Shown here: in pieces, positions 40,147 to 48,292 of the stretch
Layout: every line of letters starts with the position of its first letter
Position numbering within the stretch: the stretch's first letter is position 1
NCBI GenBank assembly: GCA_934589155.1
Contig: CAKTNP010000002.1
Coordinates: 62,001 to 126,000, forward strand
Length of the DNA: 64,000 bases
Origin: an uncultured Oscillospiraceae bacterium
GTDB lineage: Bacteria > Bacillota > Clostridia > Oscillospirales > Oscillospiraceae
Reading direction: 5' to 3'
Position numbers and translations under genes: made by a program
The notes under the pieces: generated by a model
Databases searched by the model: none
Told to the model about the DNA's origin: nothing
What the model saw: only the letters and a program-made list of their open reading frames with translations

Positions 40147-42105
40147 ATGGCGAATCAGAACAGCAATAATGACAATAACAACAAGCGGAACGATCCCAAC
40201 GGGAAGAGCCCTTCCGGCTCCATCCTTCCGCTGATCCTTCTGGCGGTGCTGACGGCTCTGATGTTCAATTTCATCTACCGGTCCATCAGCTCCTCCCAGA
40301 TGGAGGAGATCTCCTATTCGGACTACGTGTCCCTGGTGGAGGAGGACAAGGTGGATTCCGTCACCTATTATGGCACCACGGAGATCCAGATCCTCACCCG
40401 GGAGGAGGCCGCCAAGGCCCCGGCCCGGCAGACCATCCTCACCACCAATCTGCTGCCCAGCACCGACATGACGGAGCTGAACGCCAAGCTCCAGGCACAA
40501 GGCGTCACCGTGAACCATGAGGTCCCCAGTGACAACTCTCTACTTTACACCGTTCTGTACTGGATTGTGATCCTGGGCGGCAGCTACCTGCTCATGTCTC
40601 TGGTCCTGAAAAAGATGGGCAAGAACATGGGCGGCGGCATGGGCATGGGTCTGGGCCAGAGCAAGGCCAAGGTGTACATGGAAAAGCAGACCGGCGTCAC
40701 CTTCGCCGATGTGGCCGGTCAGGACGAGGCCAAGGAGTCCCTCCAGGAGATCATCGATTTCCTGCACAACCCCCAGAAATACGCCGCCATCGGCGCCAAG
40801 CTGCCCAAGGGCGCACTGCTGGTGGGCTCCCCCGGCACCGGCAAGACCCTGCTTGCCAAGGCCGTGGCCGGTGAGGCCAACGTACCCTTCTTCTCCATTT
40901 CCGGTTCCGACTTTGTGGAGATGTTCGTGGGTCTGGGCGCCAGCCGGGTCCGGGACCTGTTCCAGCAGGCATCCAAGGTGGCCCCGGCCATTATCTTCAT
41001 CGACGAAATCGATGCCGTGGGCCGTTCCCGGGATTCCCGATTCGGCAGCAACGACGAGCGGGAGCAGACTCTGAACCAGCTCCTGGCGGAGATTGACGGT
41101 TTCGACTCCTCCAAGGGCGTCGTGATCCTGGCCGCCACCAACCGGCCGGAGATCCTGGACAAGGCCCTGCTCCGGGCGGGACGGTTCGACCGGCGGATCA
41201 TCGTGGACCGGCCTAATCTGGAGGGCCGCTATCAGACCCTGCGGGTCCACACCAAAAAGATCAAGCTGGCCGAGGACGTGGACCTGCGGAAGATCGCTCA
41301 GGCCACCGCCGGCGCCGTCGGCGCAGACCTGGCCAACCTGGTGAATGAGGCTGCCCTGCGGGCGGTGCGCCAAGGCCGGAAGGCCGTGAACCAGCAGGAC
41401 CTGCTGACCTCCTTCGAGGTGGTCATCGCCGGTACGGAAAAGAAAAACACGGTCCTCACCGACACGGAAAAGCGGATCGTTGCCTATCATGAGGTGGGCC
41501 ATGCTCTGGTGGCGGCCCTGGAAAAGCATTCCCAGCCCGTGTCCAAGATCACCATCGTGCCCCACACCTCCGGCGCCCTGGGCTACACCATGCAGATGCC
41601 GGAGGAGGAGAAGTTCCTGAGTACCAAGGAAGAGCTTCTGACGGAGCTCCGGACCCTGCTGGGCGGCCGGGCCGCGGAGCAGACGGTCTTCGGGGTCCAG
41701 ACCACCGGCGCCGCCAACGACATTTCCCGTGCCACGGACCTGGCCCGAAGGATGGTGACCCAGTTCGGCATGAGCGACCGCTTCGGCCTCATGGCCCTGT
41801 CCACTGTCCAGAGCGAGTATCTGGAGGGTCAGTCCTATCTGGACTGTGCTCAGTCCACGGCGGCGGAGATCGATCAGGAGGTCCAGAAGCTGCTGAGCCG
41901 GTGCTATGAGGACGCCAAGAAGATCCTCACGGACAACCGGCCTCTGCTGGACGAGGTGGCCCTGTACCTGCTGGCCAAGGAAACCATCACCGGTGAGGAA
42001 TTCATGGCCTACGTCAACGCCGACAAGAGCCGTCTGTCCGAGGGTCAGGCCCAGCCGGAAGCTCCGGCAGACGCGCCCGAAGCCCCCGAAGCGCCCCGGG
42101 CCTAA
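40147..42105 (+). CDS. ftsH: ATP-dependent zinc metalloprotease FtsH
   Basis: A 652-residue membrane AAA+ protease. Two transmembrane helices (about 27-47 and 134-156) flank a short outside domain; the AAA module has Walker A GSPGTGKT, Walker [12 protein letters not shown] and the second region of homology [20 protein letters not shown]; the protease domain has HEVGHAL (zinc site) and a later third ligand in ATDLARRMV. It extracts and degrades membrane and short-lived proteins as a hexamer. The glycine-rich [17 protein letters not shown] linker follows helix 2. The C-terminus ends in a Pro/Ala/Glu-rich tail. Confidence 0.97.
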   Translation: MANQNSNNDNNNKRNDPNGKSPSGSILPLILLAVLTALMFNFIYRSISSSQMEEISYSDYVSLVEEDKVDSVTYYGTTEIQILTREEAAKAPARQTILTTNLLPSTDMTELNAKLQAQGVTVNHEVPSDNSLLYTVLYWIVILGGSYLLMSLVLKKMGKNMGGGMGMGLGQSKAKVYMEKQTGVTFADVAGQDEAKESLQEIIDFLHNPQKYAAIGAKLPKGALLVGSPGTGKTLLAKAVAGEANVPFFSISGSDFVEMFVGLGASRVRDLFQQASKVAPAIIFIDEIDAVGRSRDSRFGSNDEREQTLNQLLAEIDGFDSSKGVVILAATNRPEILDKALLRAGRFDRRIIVDRPNLEGRYQTLRVHTKKIKLAEDVDLRKIAQATAGAVGADLANLVNEAALRAVRQGRKAVNQQDLLTSFEVVIAGTEKKNTVLTDTEKRIVAYHEVGHALVAALEKHSQPVSKITIVPHTSGALGYTMQMPEEEKFLSTKEELLTELRTLLGGRAAEQTVFGVQTTGAANDISRATDLARRMVTQFGMSDRFGLMALSTVQSEYLEGQSYLDCAQSTAAEIDQEVQKLLSRCYEDAKKILTDNRPLLDEVALYLLAKETITGEEFMAYVNADKSRLSEGQAQPEAPADAPEAPEAPRA

Positions 42106-42120
42106 GCGGCACCCCCATAT

Positions 42121-42157
42121 AAAAGCTCCCCGGACATGCAGCGTCCGGGGAGCTTTT
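42121..42157. terminator. Bidirectional terminator
   Basis: Stem AAAAGCTCCCCGGAC / GTCCGGGGAGCTTTT with a seven-base loop between the convergent ftsH and Crp/Fnr-type genes. Confidence 0.95.
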
Positions 42158-42831
42158 CAGGTTTCCGGGTTTTCCAGCAGGGTAAACCGGTCCCGGCGAT
42201 AGTCCAGGACCCCCTCCGCCTTCAGTCGGCTCAGCTCCGCCGACAGGGCGCTGCGGTCCACAGACAGATAGTCCGCCAGCTCCTGCCGGTCATAGGGGAT
42301 CCGGAAGGTTCTTTTCCCCTGATGCCGGGACTCCCAGGACAGATAGGACAGAACCTTGCCCCGGATGCTGCGGCCCGTCAGATGGATGAGCTTTTCGTTC
42401 ATGGCTATGTTCCGCTCCGCCAGGACCTCCAGCAGATTCCGGACCACCCGGCCGTGAAAGGTGCAGCCCGAGGGGCAGGTGGTCAGGATCCGCCCCACGT
42501 CCAGAAACAGCACCCGGCTGGGCTCCTCCGCCGTGACACGCACCGGCAGAGCCCGGTCCGGCAGGCAGGCATAGGCCTCCCCGAACACCTGGCCCGGTCC
42601 GACAACCGACAGCAGATTCCGGTTGCCCCAGAAATCCTCCCGCTGCACATGAACCCGGCCCGTCAGCACCAGGCCCAGGGCCTTGATGTGATCCCCGGGA
42701 GAAAAGATCTCCCGGCCCCGGCCGAAGGTCTCCTGCCTGGCCCCCAGGCACCGGAGCATGGCCCCAATGTCCCGCTCCGCCACCCCGGCAAACAGCCGGC
42801 TTTCCCGCAGAATCTCCAGATCTTCTTCCAA
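42157..42831 (-). CDS. Crp/Fnr-family transcriptional regulator
   Basis: A 224-residue protein with an N-terminal cyclic-nucleotide-like effector domain (GREIFSPGDHIKALGLVLTG and GPGQVFGEAYACLPD) and a C-terminal winged HTH (IPYDRQELADYLSVDRSALS and AELSRLKAEGVLDYRRDRFTL). There is no N-terminal cysteine cluster, so it is not an FNR-type iron-sulfur sensor; C109 and C112 (TCPSGC) might sense redox or a ligand, which is speculation. It is divergent from a small zinc-ribbon gene, and a perfect dyad sits 14 bases before its start. Confidence 0.92.
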   Translation of the reverse strand: MEEDLEILRESRLFAGVAERDIGAMLRCLGARQETFGRGREIFSPGDHIKALGLVLTGRVHVQREDFWGNRNLLSVVGPGQVFGEAYACLPDRALPVRVTAEEPSRVLFLDVGRILTTCPSGCTFHGRVVRNLLEVLAERNIAMNEKLIHLTGRSIRGKVLSYLSWESRHQGKRTFRIPYDRQELADYLSVDRSALSAELSRLKAEGVLDYRRDRFTLLENPET

Positions 42832-42844
42832 TGCCTTCTCCTTT

Positions 42845-42862
42845 CTGTTGGAAATACAACAG
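42845..42862. promoter_or_regulatory. Candidate Crp/Fnr operator
   Basis: CTGTTG-GAAATA-CAACAG is a perfect 6-6-6 inverted repeat between the regulator start (42831) and the divergent gene. Crp/Fnr proteins bind two half-sites of this size and spacing. A TATACT box at 42881-42887, symmetrical within AGTATACT, could serve either direction. Confidence 0.65.
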
Positions 42863-42930
42863 ATTCTTTTCCCACATTGTAGTATACTGTCCGTAGAAAG
42901 TCAAGACGATACCCCAAAGGAGGGACATCT

Positions 42931-43209
42931 ATGATCTTAGAAGGCTGCCCCGGTGTTTCCCGGCTGAAGACTCCCACCATTACGGAAAAGGTCTGCCCCG
43001 TCTGCGGCAACGTCATTGAGCTGTTCTCCGTAGACACGGAGGTGACCTGCGATAAGTGCGGCTTCGTGGCCTATAACGATGAACTGAACTGTATCCAGTG
43101 GTGCAAGTACGCCGAAAAATGCATCGGCCCCGAGATGTACAAGCGTCTGGTCACGGACCGGAAAGCCATTGAGGAAAGCCGTGAAAAAGCCGAAGGATCC
43201 ACAAAATAG
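42931..43209 (+). CDS. Small zinc-ribbon protein conserved in clostridia (unknown function)
   Basis: A 92-residue protein with a CPVCG...CDKCG zinc ribbon (Cys at about 22, 25, 40 and 43) followed by further cysteines in LNCIQWCKYAEKCIGPEMYK. I recognise the pattern TEKVCPxCGN-IExFSxDTEVxCDxCG from many clostridial genomes but know of no assigned function. AAAGGAGGGA precedes the ATG. It is divergent from the Crp/Fnr regulator and ends at a strong terminator, so it is probably that regulator's target. Confidence 0.85.
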   Translation: MILEGCPGVSRLKTPTITEKVCPVCGNVIELFSVDTEVTCDKCGFVAYNDELNCIQWCKYAEKCIGPEMYKRLVTDRKAIEESREKAEGSTK

Positions 43210-43212
43210 CGC

Positions 43213-43254
43213 AAAAAAAGGAACTGCCCCGGGATCCGGCAGTTCCTTTTTTAT
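43213..43254. terminator. Bidirectional terminator
   Basis: Stem AAAAAAGGAACTGCC / GGCAGTTCCTTTTTT with a nine-base loop between the zinc-ribbon gene and the convergent folT. Confidence 0.95.
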
Positions 43255-44300
43255 TATTCTTCCGGCTTGACCTGGGCGCTGGTCAGGGACATGGTATCCC
43301 GGTCCAGAACGGCGGTACCGGAGGCCACGCAGGTGAGGCTCTCATCCTTCTTGGCCTCGCTGTTTTTCAGGCCCCAGAGCTCGTCGGCGTTGGCGCCCTC
43401 GGCCACGGAGTAAATGTAGAAGGTCACGGTCTCTTCCGACCGGAAGGCGGTCTTGGTGAGCTTGCTGGTCACCAGGATCTGGTTTTCCTCCAGTCCCTGG
43501 GACAGCTGGCCCGCCACGGTCCGGTTCAGGTCCTCCCGCTCCGACTTTTCCATGCTGGTGATGTGGTTCCGGGTATTGTAGTCATACCAGGCATAGCCGC
43601 CGGTGGCGGCGCCGCCTACGATCAGCAGGGTCAGCAGCAGTGCCACCTGCCGCTTGGCCAGCTTCATTTTGGAAGGCGGACTGTAGGTCAGCTGCATCCG
43701 GTAGGTCACCGGCGTCATCACATCCAAAAACAGGATCAGCAGCACGGACTCGATGGGGAACATGACCAGGTTCTTCAGGATCCGGGGCAGATCAAAAATG
43801 GCGTAGGACTTGCCCAGGATCATCTGGTAGTACAGCAGCATGATGGGCGTCTGGATCACGATGTTCACCAGGAAGCACACACAGAACCGGGACCAGATCA
43901 CCCGGGCATTGGTCAAAGGCGCCCGGTACAGAAACAGGGCAAAGATCAAAGATCCGGCGATCTCCGTAAAAATAAAGGGGAAAAAGTAGACGCCGGTGGG
44001 AAACAGGATACATCCCAGAGTGTCGCTGATGGCGGCGGCCACAATGGCGACCACAGGTCCAAAGATCATGGCGCCCAGGGCGTTGACGAAAAAGCCGAGA
44101 TTCAGCATCAGGGTGGGGGGCGCAATGGGAATGGCCACGGACTTCAGAGCCACGCGGACGGCGATGAGCACGGCGGCGATCACCAGCATACGGACCTTGG
44201 TCAGCTCCTTGGCCGCGTCCTTCCAGTAGGCTTTGGACCAGGGACTGGCGTAAAGCCCCGGCGCCAGGGTTTTTTCGGTCGGATCTTGCATTTTGGACAT
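43254..44300 (-). CDS. folT: Folate ECF transporter S component FolT with extra C-terminal domain
   Basis: A 348-residue protein. Residues about 30-225 are a FolT-type S component with six hydrophobic segments and the VRMLVIAAVLIAVRVALKSV, NLGFFVNALGAMIFGPVVAI and SDTLGCILFPTGVYFFPFIF stretches typical of folate-family ECF importers. Normal FolT ends there (about 170-200 residues). Here a further transmembrane helix (QVALLLTLLIVGGAATGGYAW, about 235-255) leads to a soluble domain of about 95 residues (SEREDLNRTVAGQLSQGLEE, FRSEETVTFYIYSVAEGANAD) that is not part of the S-component fold. The start at 44300 has AAGGAGGA. A THF riboswitch lies upstream. Energising EcfA/A'/T genes are not in the window. 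Confidence 0.9.
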   Translation of the reverse strand: MSKMQDPTEKTLAPGLYASPWSKAYWKDAAKELTKVRMLVIAAVLIAVRVALKSVAIPIAPPTLMLNLGFFVNALGAMIFGPVVAIVAAAISDTLGCILFPTGVYFFPFIFTEIAGSLIFALFLYRAPLTNARVIWSRFCVCFLVNIVIQTPIMLLYYQMILGKSYAIFDLPRILKNLVMFPIESVLLILFLDVMTPVTYRMQLTYSPPSKMKLAKRQVALLLTLLIVGGAATGGYAWYDYNTRNHITSMEKSEREDLNRTVAGQLSQGLEENQILVTSKLTKTAFRSEETVTFYIYSVAEGANADELWGLKNSEAKKDESLTCVASGTAVLDRDTMSLTSAQVKPEE

Positions 44301-44308
44301 AAAAAAAG

Positions 44309-44333
44309 TCCTCCTTAAAAATAATGGAGGAGG
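44309..44333 (-). promoter_or_regulatory. Hairpin that can hide the folT ribosome-binding site
   Basis: On the minus strand TCCTCC (44331-44326) can pair with the ribosome-binding site GGAGGA (44314-44309) across an AT-rich loop. This fits translational control by the upstream THF riboswitch. Confidence 0.65.
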
Positions 44334-44456
44334 TTTGGGGATATGCAGTTTGTCCCACGCCATGCCCCCTTTTTTAGCCCTGGGGCAAAGCGTCGATCCC
44401 GGCGGCACCTTGTCATGGACCATGGCGTAAATTACGCCTTTCGTATGGGCATCCGG

Positions 44457-44554
44457 CTCAGGCGGTTGCGAAATCGCATCGCGGAGCAAGCTCCTTCGCC
44501 CGGCGGCAACCTCCCATCCGACCGGTACTTAACGCACGATTTCTACTCCCTGCG
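44457..44554 (-). promoter_or_regulatory. Tetrahydrofolate (THF) riboswitch
   Basis: The minus strand has the conserved folT/folE-type THF riboswitch pieces in order: GGGAGTAGA, GCGTTAAGT, GGATGGGAGGTTGCC, CCGGGCGAAGG, and GCGATGCGATTTCGCAACCGCC, closed by CAGG / CCTG at the base (44552-44549 with 44462-44459). It stands between a promoter and folT, the standard target. The pattern matches the class found upstream of folT in Clostridia. Confidence 0.9.
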
Positions 44555-44570
44555 GCGCTGGACAAAAAAC

Positions 44571-44598
44571 ATTCTACCAGAGTTTCCGGAAAAATCAA
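44571..44598 (-). promoter_or_regulatory. Promoter of the folT leader
   Basis: Minus strand TTGATT (44598-44593), 16-base spacer, TAGAAT (44576-44571). Transcription would begin just before the riboswitch. Confidence 0.65.
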
Positions 44599-44671
44599 GT
44601 ATTTCGATCAAATTTTAGCGAATTATTTCCCATCCCCGGAGCGCCGCCCGGAAGGGGGGCCCCGGCTGCCC

Positions 44672-45604
44672 CTATTTCTCTTCCAGGAGCTGCCGCAGCA
44701 GCGCCAGGCCCCGGGCCAGCTCCCCCTTGTCCGCGTTCGGGTCCGGGGTCAAGAGGACCCCGTCCTCCCGGGCAGCCATCTCCATAGCCGGAAGGGTCCG
44801 TCCCGCCAGCTCCAGAGCCGTCTCCCCTGCCAGGGTCACGGACAGCGCCGAGCCCAGCCCTTGGACCTTTCCCGCACCCGGCAGCCGGGAAAGGGCGCCT
44901 TTGAGATACCGGCCCTTGTCCGCCGCTGCCGCCAAGGCCCCCGGCGCCAGCAGCTCTTCCAGGGCCTCCACGGCCTTGCCGCAGGCTCCGGCCTCCGACT
45001 CCTCTTCCTCCGACACCGCCGCCAGACCCGGCCGGACCAGGCAGACCCCCAGATCTCCCTTCATCCTCGTCACCGTCAGATCCGGCAGCTTGCCATAGCA
45101 CTCCCCGGCCAGAAGACTTCCGGTCCGCCCCAGTCCCAGGGCCCTCTCGTCGGAGATCAGCAGCACCCCTGCGCTCCGGCACAGGTAAAACAGCTCCTTC
45201 ACATAGTCCTGCGGCAGGGGCTCATACCCCGGCTCCCAGAAGGAGAACACCACGGCGCAGACGGTGCCCTCCCGCACCTTCGCAAAGACCGCCGGATCCC
45301 CGGGCTCAGCCCGGGTACACTCCTCGGCGTTGGCCGGCCGCAGGTCAAAGGCCCGGTAGGCCAGCACCAGGATCCCGGCGCAGTCCGCCCCGTTCTTTCC
45401 TTTCCCGTACGCCCGGGCCAGAGCAAATGCCCGGCGCATGGCACGGCCCGGCCCGCCGGTAATCAGCGCCCGGCCATAGCCTGCAGCGGAGCACAGCCGC
45501 CCCATGAGCAGCTCCGCCCGAGCCTCGGCCTCCGTCTTCTCTTCTTCCCGGTCCTCCACCAGTCGGAGGCCCATCTGCTCCCGGATCCGTACCGTATTCA
45601 TCAT
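44672..45604 (-). CDS. Shortened, diverged class-III aminotransferase-like protein (ArgD-like)
   Basis: A 310-residue protein that follows acetylornithine/ornithine-type aminotransferases but is about 90 residues shorter and poorly conserved. LLISDERALGLGRTGSLLAG (148-166) corresponds to the LLIFDEVQxGxGRTG motif, keeping D152 (PLP ring nitrogen) and E153; TRMKGDLG keeps K182 where the Schiff-base lysine is expected. The N-terminal SGAEANE and FHGRT motifs are degenerate (TGGPGRAMRRA, YRAFDLRP). It may be a PLP enzyme with changed substrate or a non-catalytic relative. It has its own promoter and no arginine-pathway neighbours. Confidence 0.7.
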   Translation of the reverse strand: MMNTVRIREQMGLRLVEDREEEKTEAEARAELLMGRLCSAAGYGRALITGGPGRAMRRAFALARAYGKGKNGADCAGILVLAYRAFDLRPANAEECTRAEPGDPAVFAKVREGTVCAVVFSFWEPGYEPLPQDYVKELFYLCRSAGVLLISDERALGLGRTGSLLAGECYGKLPDLTVTRMKGDLGVCLVRPGLAAVSEEEESEAGACGKAVEALEELLAPGALAAAADKGRYLKGALSRLPGAGKVQGLGSALSVTLAGETALELAGRTLPAMEMAAREDGVLLTPDPNADKGELARGLALLRQLLEEK

Positions 45605-45708
45605 TTGGTCCCCCGCCTTTCCGTGCCGTCCCAGAGTTTCGGCTACATATTCGTGTATTCCGGATATTATTTCGCTCCCGGTCTCTCTCGCCCGGTTCCT
45701 ATGTCTGT

Positions 45709-45737
45709 ATTATATTCATATTCTGTGCAAAAATCAA
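45709..45737 (-). promoter_or_regulatory. Promoter of the aminotransferase-like gene
   Basis: Minus strand TTGATT (45737-45732), 17-base spacer, TATAAT (45714-45709), leaving a leader of about 100 bases. The 330-base gap 45605-45934 holds this and the divergent promoter at 45854-45882, and nothing else I can support. Confidence 0.65.
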
Positions 45738-45853
45738 GCCATTTTTGAATATTTATTCACATCAAGCAAAGCGCGCCCCATTTCTGACACTTCCTTTTGC
45801 CCTTCGTGCATGCGTATAAATATCCGCACCTGGGCAGCGGCTCTCGATTTTCG

Positions 45854-45882
45854 TTGACAGGCCCCCTCCCTTGGGATATACT
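45854..45882 (+). promoter_or_regulatory. Promoter of the ABC exporter genes
   Basis: TTGACA (45854-45859), 17-base spacer, TATACT (45877-45882), 53 bases before the ATG. Confidence 0.8.
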
Positions 45883-45934
45883 GGTCCTGTTCCGAGGAAA
45901 ATGTTTCCTATTTTCTGGAAAAGGAGTCACTTTT

Positions 45935-46648
45935 ATGCTGCAAATCACCCATTTGACCAAGAGCTACGGAGAGAAAAAAGCCGTGGACGATCTGTCCCTG
46001 CACATTGCCTCCGGAGAGATATACGGTTTCATCGGCCACAACGGTGCCGGTAAGACCACCACCCTGCGCTCCGTGGCCGGGATCCTGCCCTTTGACCAGG
46101 GCAAGATCACCATCGGCGGTCTGGACCTGGGGGCCGATCCCCTGGGCTGCAAGCGGATTCTGGCCTACATCCCGGACAATCCGGACCTGTACGAATACAT
46201 GACCGGCATCCAGTATCTGAACTTCATCGCCGACATTTTCGCCGTCTCCCCGGAGGACCGCCGGGCCCGGATCCAAAAATACGGGGACCTGTTCGAGCTG
46301 ACAGGCGACCTGGGCCAGAGCATCTCCGCCTACTCCCACGGCATGAAGCAGAAGCTGGCCATCATCGCCGCCTGGATCCATGCGCCCCGGCTGATCCTGA
46401 TGGACGAGCCCTTCGTAGGCCTGGACCCCCGGGCCAGCCACCAGCTCAAGACCATGATGCGGGAGTTCTGCGACGGCGGCGGCGCCATTTTCTTCTCCAC
46501 CCATGTGCTGGAGGTGGCAGAAAAGCTCTGCGATAAGGTAGCCATTATCAAGGGCGGCCGGCTCATCCGCTCCGGCACCATGGAGGAGGTCAAAGGCGAC
46601 GCCTCCCTGGAGGACGTGTTCCTGGAGCTGGAGGGCGAGCAATGCTGA
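45935..46648 (+). CDS. ABC transporter ATP-binding protein (ABC-2 exporter type)
   Basis: A 237-residue ATPase with Walker A GHNGAGKTT, Q-loop, signature ISAYSHGMKQKLAII (variant of LSGGQ), Walker B RLILMDEPFVGLD and the H-loop FFSTHVLEVAE. It resembles EcsA/YtrB-like exporters paired with an integral membrane subunit. It starts at the ATG with AAAGGAG at 45935 and overlaps the permease gene by 7 bases. Substrate unknown. Confidence 0.93.
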   Translation: MLQITHLTKSYGEKKAVDDLSLHIASGEIYGFIGHNGAGKTTTLRSVAGILPFDQGKITIGGLDLGADPLGCKRILAYIPDNPDLYEYMTGIQYLNFIADIFAVSPEDRRARIQKYGDLFELTGDLGQSISAYSHGMKQKLAIIAAWIHAPRLILMDEPFVGLDPRASHQLKTMMREFCDGGGAIFFSTHVLEVAEKLCDKVAIIKGGRLIRSGTMEEVKGDASLEDVFLELEGEQC

Positions 46649-48231
46649 AAGTCCTTCTGAAAAAGCAGCTGCTGGAACTGAACCGCAGCTTCTTTCTGAA
46701 CCGGAAAACGGGAAAGGCCAAGAGTCGGGGCGCCGCCGCCCTCTCCATTGTGGGCTTCGCCCTTTTGATGGTCCTGGTGCTGGGTGGCATGTTCTTCGCC
46801 CTGGCCATGGGCCTGCTGCCTCTGGCGGACCAGGGCCTGAGTTGGCTGTATTTTGCTCTGTTTGCCCTGGTCTCCACCTTTCTCGGCATTTTCGGCAGCG
46901 TGTTCAACACCTACGCCAGCGTCTATGCCGCCAAGGATAACGACACCCTTCTGTCCCTTCCCATCCCCGTGGGATACATTATTACGGTGCGGCTTCTGGG
47001 GGTCTACCTCATGGGCCTCATGTACAGCGCCGTGGTCTACGTCCCCGGGCTCATGGTCTACTTCCTCTTCGCCGCCCCCGATCTTTCCGGCGTCGTGGGG
47101 GCCCTGGGCCTGGGCGTCCTCGTCTCCCTTCTGGTATTGATTCTGTCCTGCCTTCTGGGCTGGGTGGTGGCGAAGATCAGCAACCGCCTGAAAAACAAGA
47201 GCCTGATCACGGTGGTCCTGTCCCTGGCCTTTTTCGCCGTTTATTATTATGTATACTTCAAAGCCGGAGAGTCCCTCCAGATCCTGCTGGCCAACAGCGC
47301 CGTTGTGGGGGAAAAGCTCCGCCAGTCCGCCTACCCCGTCTATCTTATCGGCCGGGCCGGCGCCGGGGACCTGAAGGTCCTGTGCCTCCTGGCCCTGGGC
47401 CTTGCGCTCCTGTTGGTCCTGGTCTACCGGATCATGAGCCGGAGCTTTCTCACTCTGGCTGCCGGCGGGCGTCAGGGCCCCAAGGCCGTCTACCGGGCCA
47501 AAGCCGCAAAGCTCCGCAGCCCGGACCGGGCCCTGCTGGGCCGGGAGCTCCGGCACTTCCTGGCCAGCCCCATATACATGCTCAACTGCGGCCTTGGCTC
47601 CCTGCTCCTCCTGATCGCCGCCGTGGCCCTGCTCCTCAAGGGTCCCAGCCTGGTGCCGGTGCTCCGGGATCTGGGTATGGACGGGCTGCTGCCTCTGATC
47701 CTCTGCGCCGCCATCGGCTTCTTGGCCTCCATGGACATGTACACCGCCCCCGCCGTCTCTCTGGAGGGGAAGGCCCTTTGGCTGGCCCAGTCTCTGCCCG
47801 TGTCCCCCTGGCAGGTGCTCCGGTCCAAGCTCCGGTTCCATATGCTGCTGTCCGGCGTCCCCGCCCTGGCCTGCAGCCTGGCGGCCCTGGCGGTGATCCC
47901 CATGGAGCCGGGACTGTGGGTTGGCCTTCTGCTGCTGCCCCAGGCCCTGCTGCTGTTCACCGGCGCCGCAGGCCTGGCCCTGAATCTGAAGAACCCCGAC
48001 CTGAACTGGACCAGCGAGACCGCCCCCATCAAGCAGGGCACCCCGGTGCTGCTGACCATGCTGTGCTCCGTGGGCTGCCTTCTGGCTTTGGCGGGGCTGT
48101 ATGTTCTGCTGGGAAACCTTCTCTCCGGCCCTCTGTTCGCCCTGCTGGCCCTGGCGCTGGTCCTGGTCCTCTGCGTCCTTCTGCTCCGGTGGCTGAAGAC
48201 CCGGGGCGCCCGGATCTTCGCCGCCCTGTGA
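46642..48231 (+). CDS. ABC-2 type permease, 12-helix
   Basis: A 529-residue membrane protein with two clusters of about six helices (roughly 35-250 and 305-520) joined by a cytoplasmic linker with KAVYRAKAAKLRSPDRALLG. This is the layout of the large clostridial permeases that pair with the ATPase just upstream; the repeated LLxKQLLELNRSFFLNRKTG start is typical. Probable exporter of lipid, peptide or drug; nothing specific can be read from the sequence. Confidence 0.85.
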   Translation: MLKVLLKKQLLELNRSFFLNRKTGKAKSRGAAALSIVGFALLMVLVLGGMFFALAMGLLPLADQGLSWLYFALFALVSTFLGIFGSVFNTYASVYAAKDNDTLLSLPIPVGYIITVRLLGVYLMGLMYSAVVYVPGLMVYFLFAAPDLSGVVGALGLGVLVSLLVLILSCLLGWVVAKISNRLKNKSLITVVLSLAFFAVYYYVYFKAGESLQILLANSAVVGEKLRQSAYPVYLIGRAGAGDLKVLCLLALGLALLLVLVYRIMSRSFLTLAAGGRQGPKAVYRAKAAKLRSPDRALLGRELRHFLASPIYMLNCGLGSLLLLIAAVALLLKGPSLVPVLRDLGMDGLLPLILCAAIGFLASMDMYTAPAVSLEGKALWLAQSLPVSPWQVLRSKLRFHMLLSGVPALACSLAALAVIPMEPGLWVGLLLLPQALLLFTGAAGLALNLKNPDLNWTSETAPIKQGTPVLLTMLCSVGCLLALAGLYVLLGNLLSGPLFALLALALVLVLCVLLLRWLKTRGARIFAAL

Positions 48232-48235
48232 CCTC

Positions 48236-48265
48236 TTGCCGAAGGAGCGGGTTCCGTGGTATAAT
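48236..48265 (+). promoter_or_regulatory. Promoter of the histidinol-phosphatase gene
   Basis: TTGCCG (48236-48241), 18-base spacer, TATAAT (48260-48265), 28 bases before the ATG. Confidence 0.65.
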
Positions 48266-48292
48266 AAAAGAAAAACAGATGCGAGGCGCCAT

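Noticed and set aside
44301..44489. N-terminal extension of FolT
   Set aside because: It would translate through the riboswitch expression platform and lacks a ribosome-binding site.
46330..47841. Minus-strand open frame of 503 codons across the ABC genes
   Set aside because: Antisense to both ABC ATPase and permease, with Gln/Glu/Gly-rich composition and no homology I recognise.
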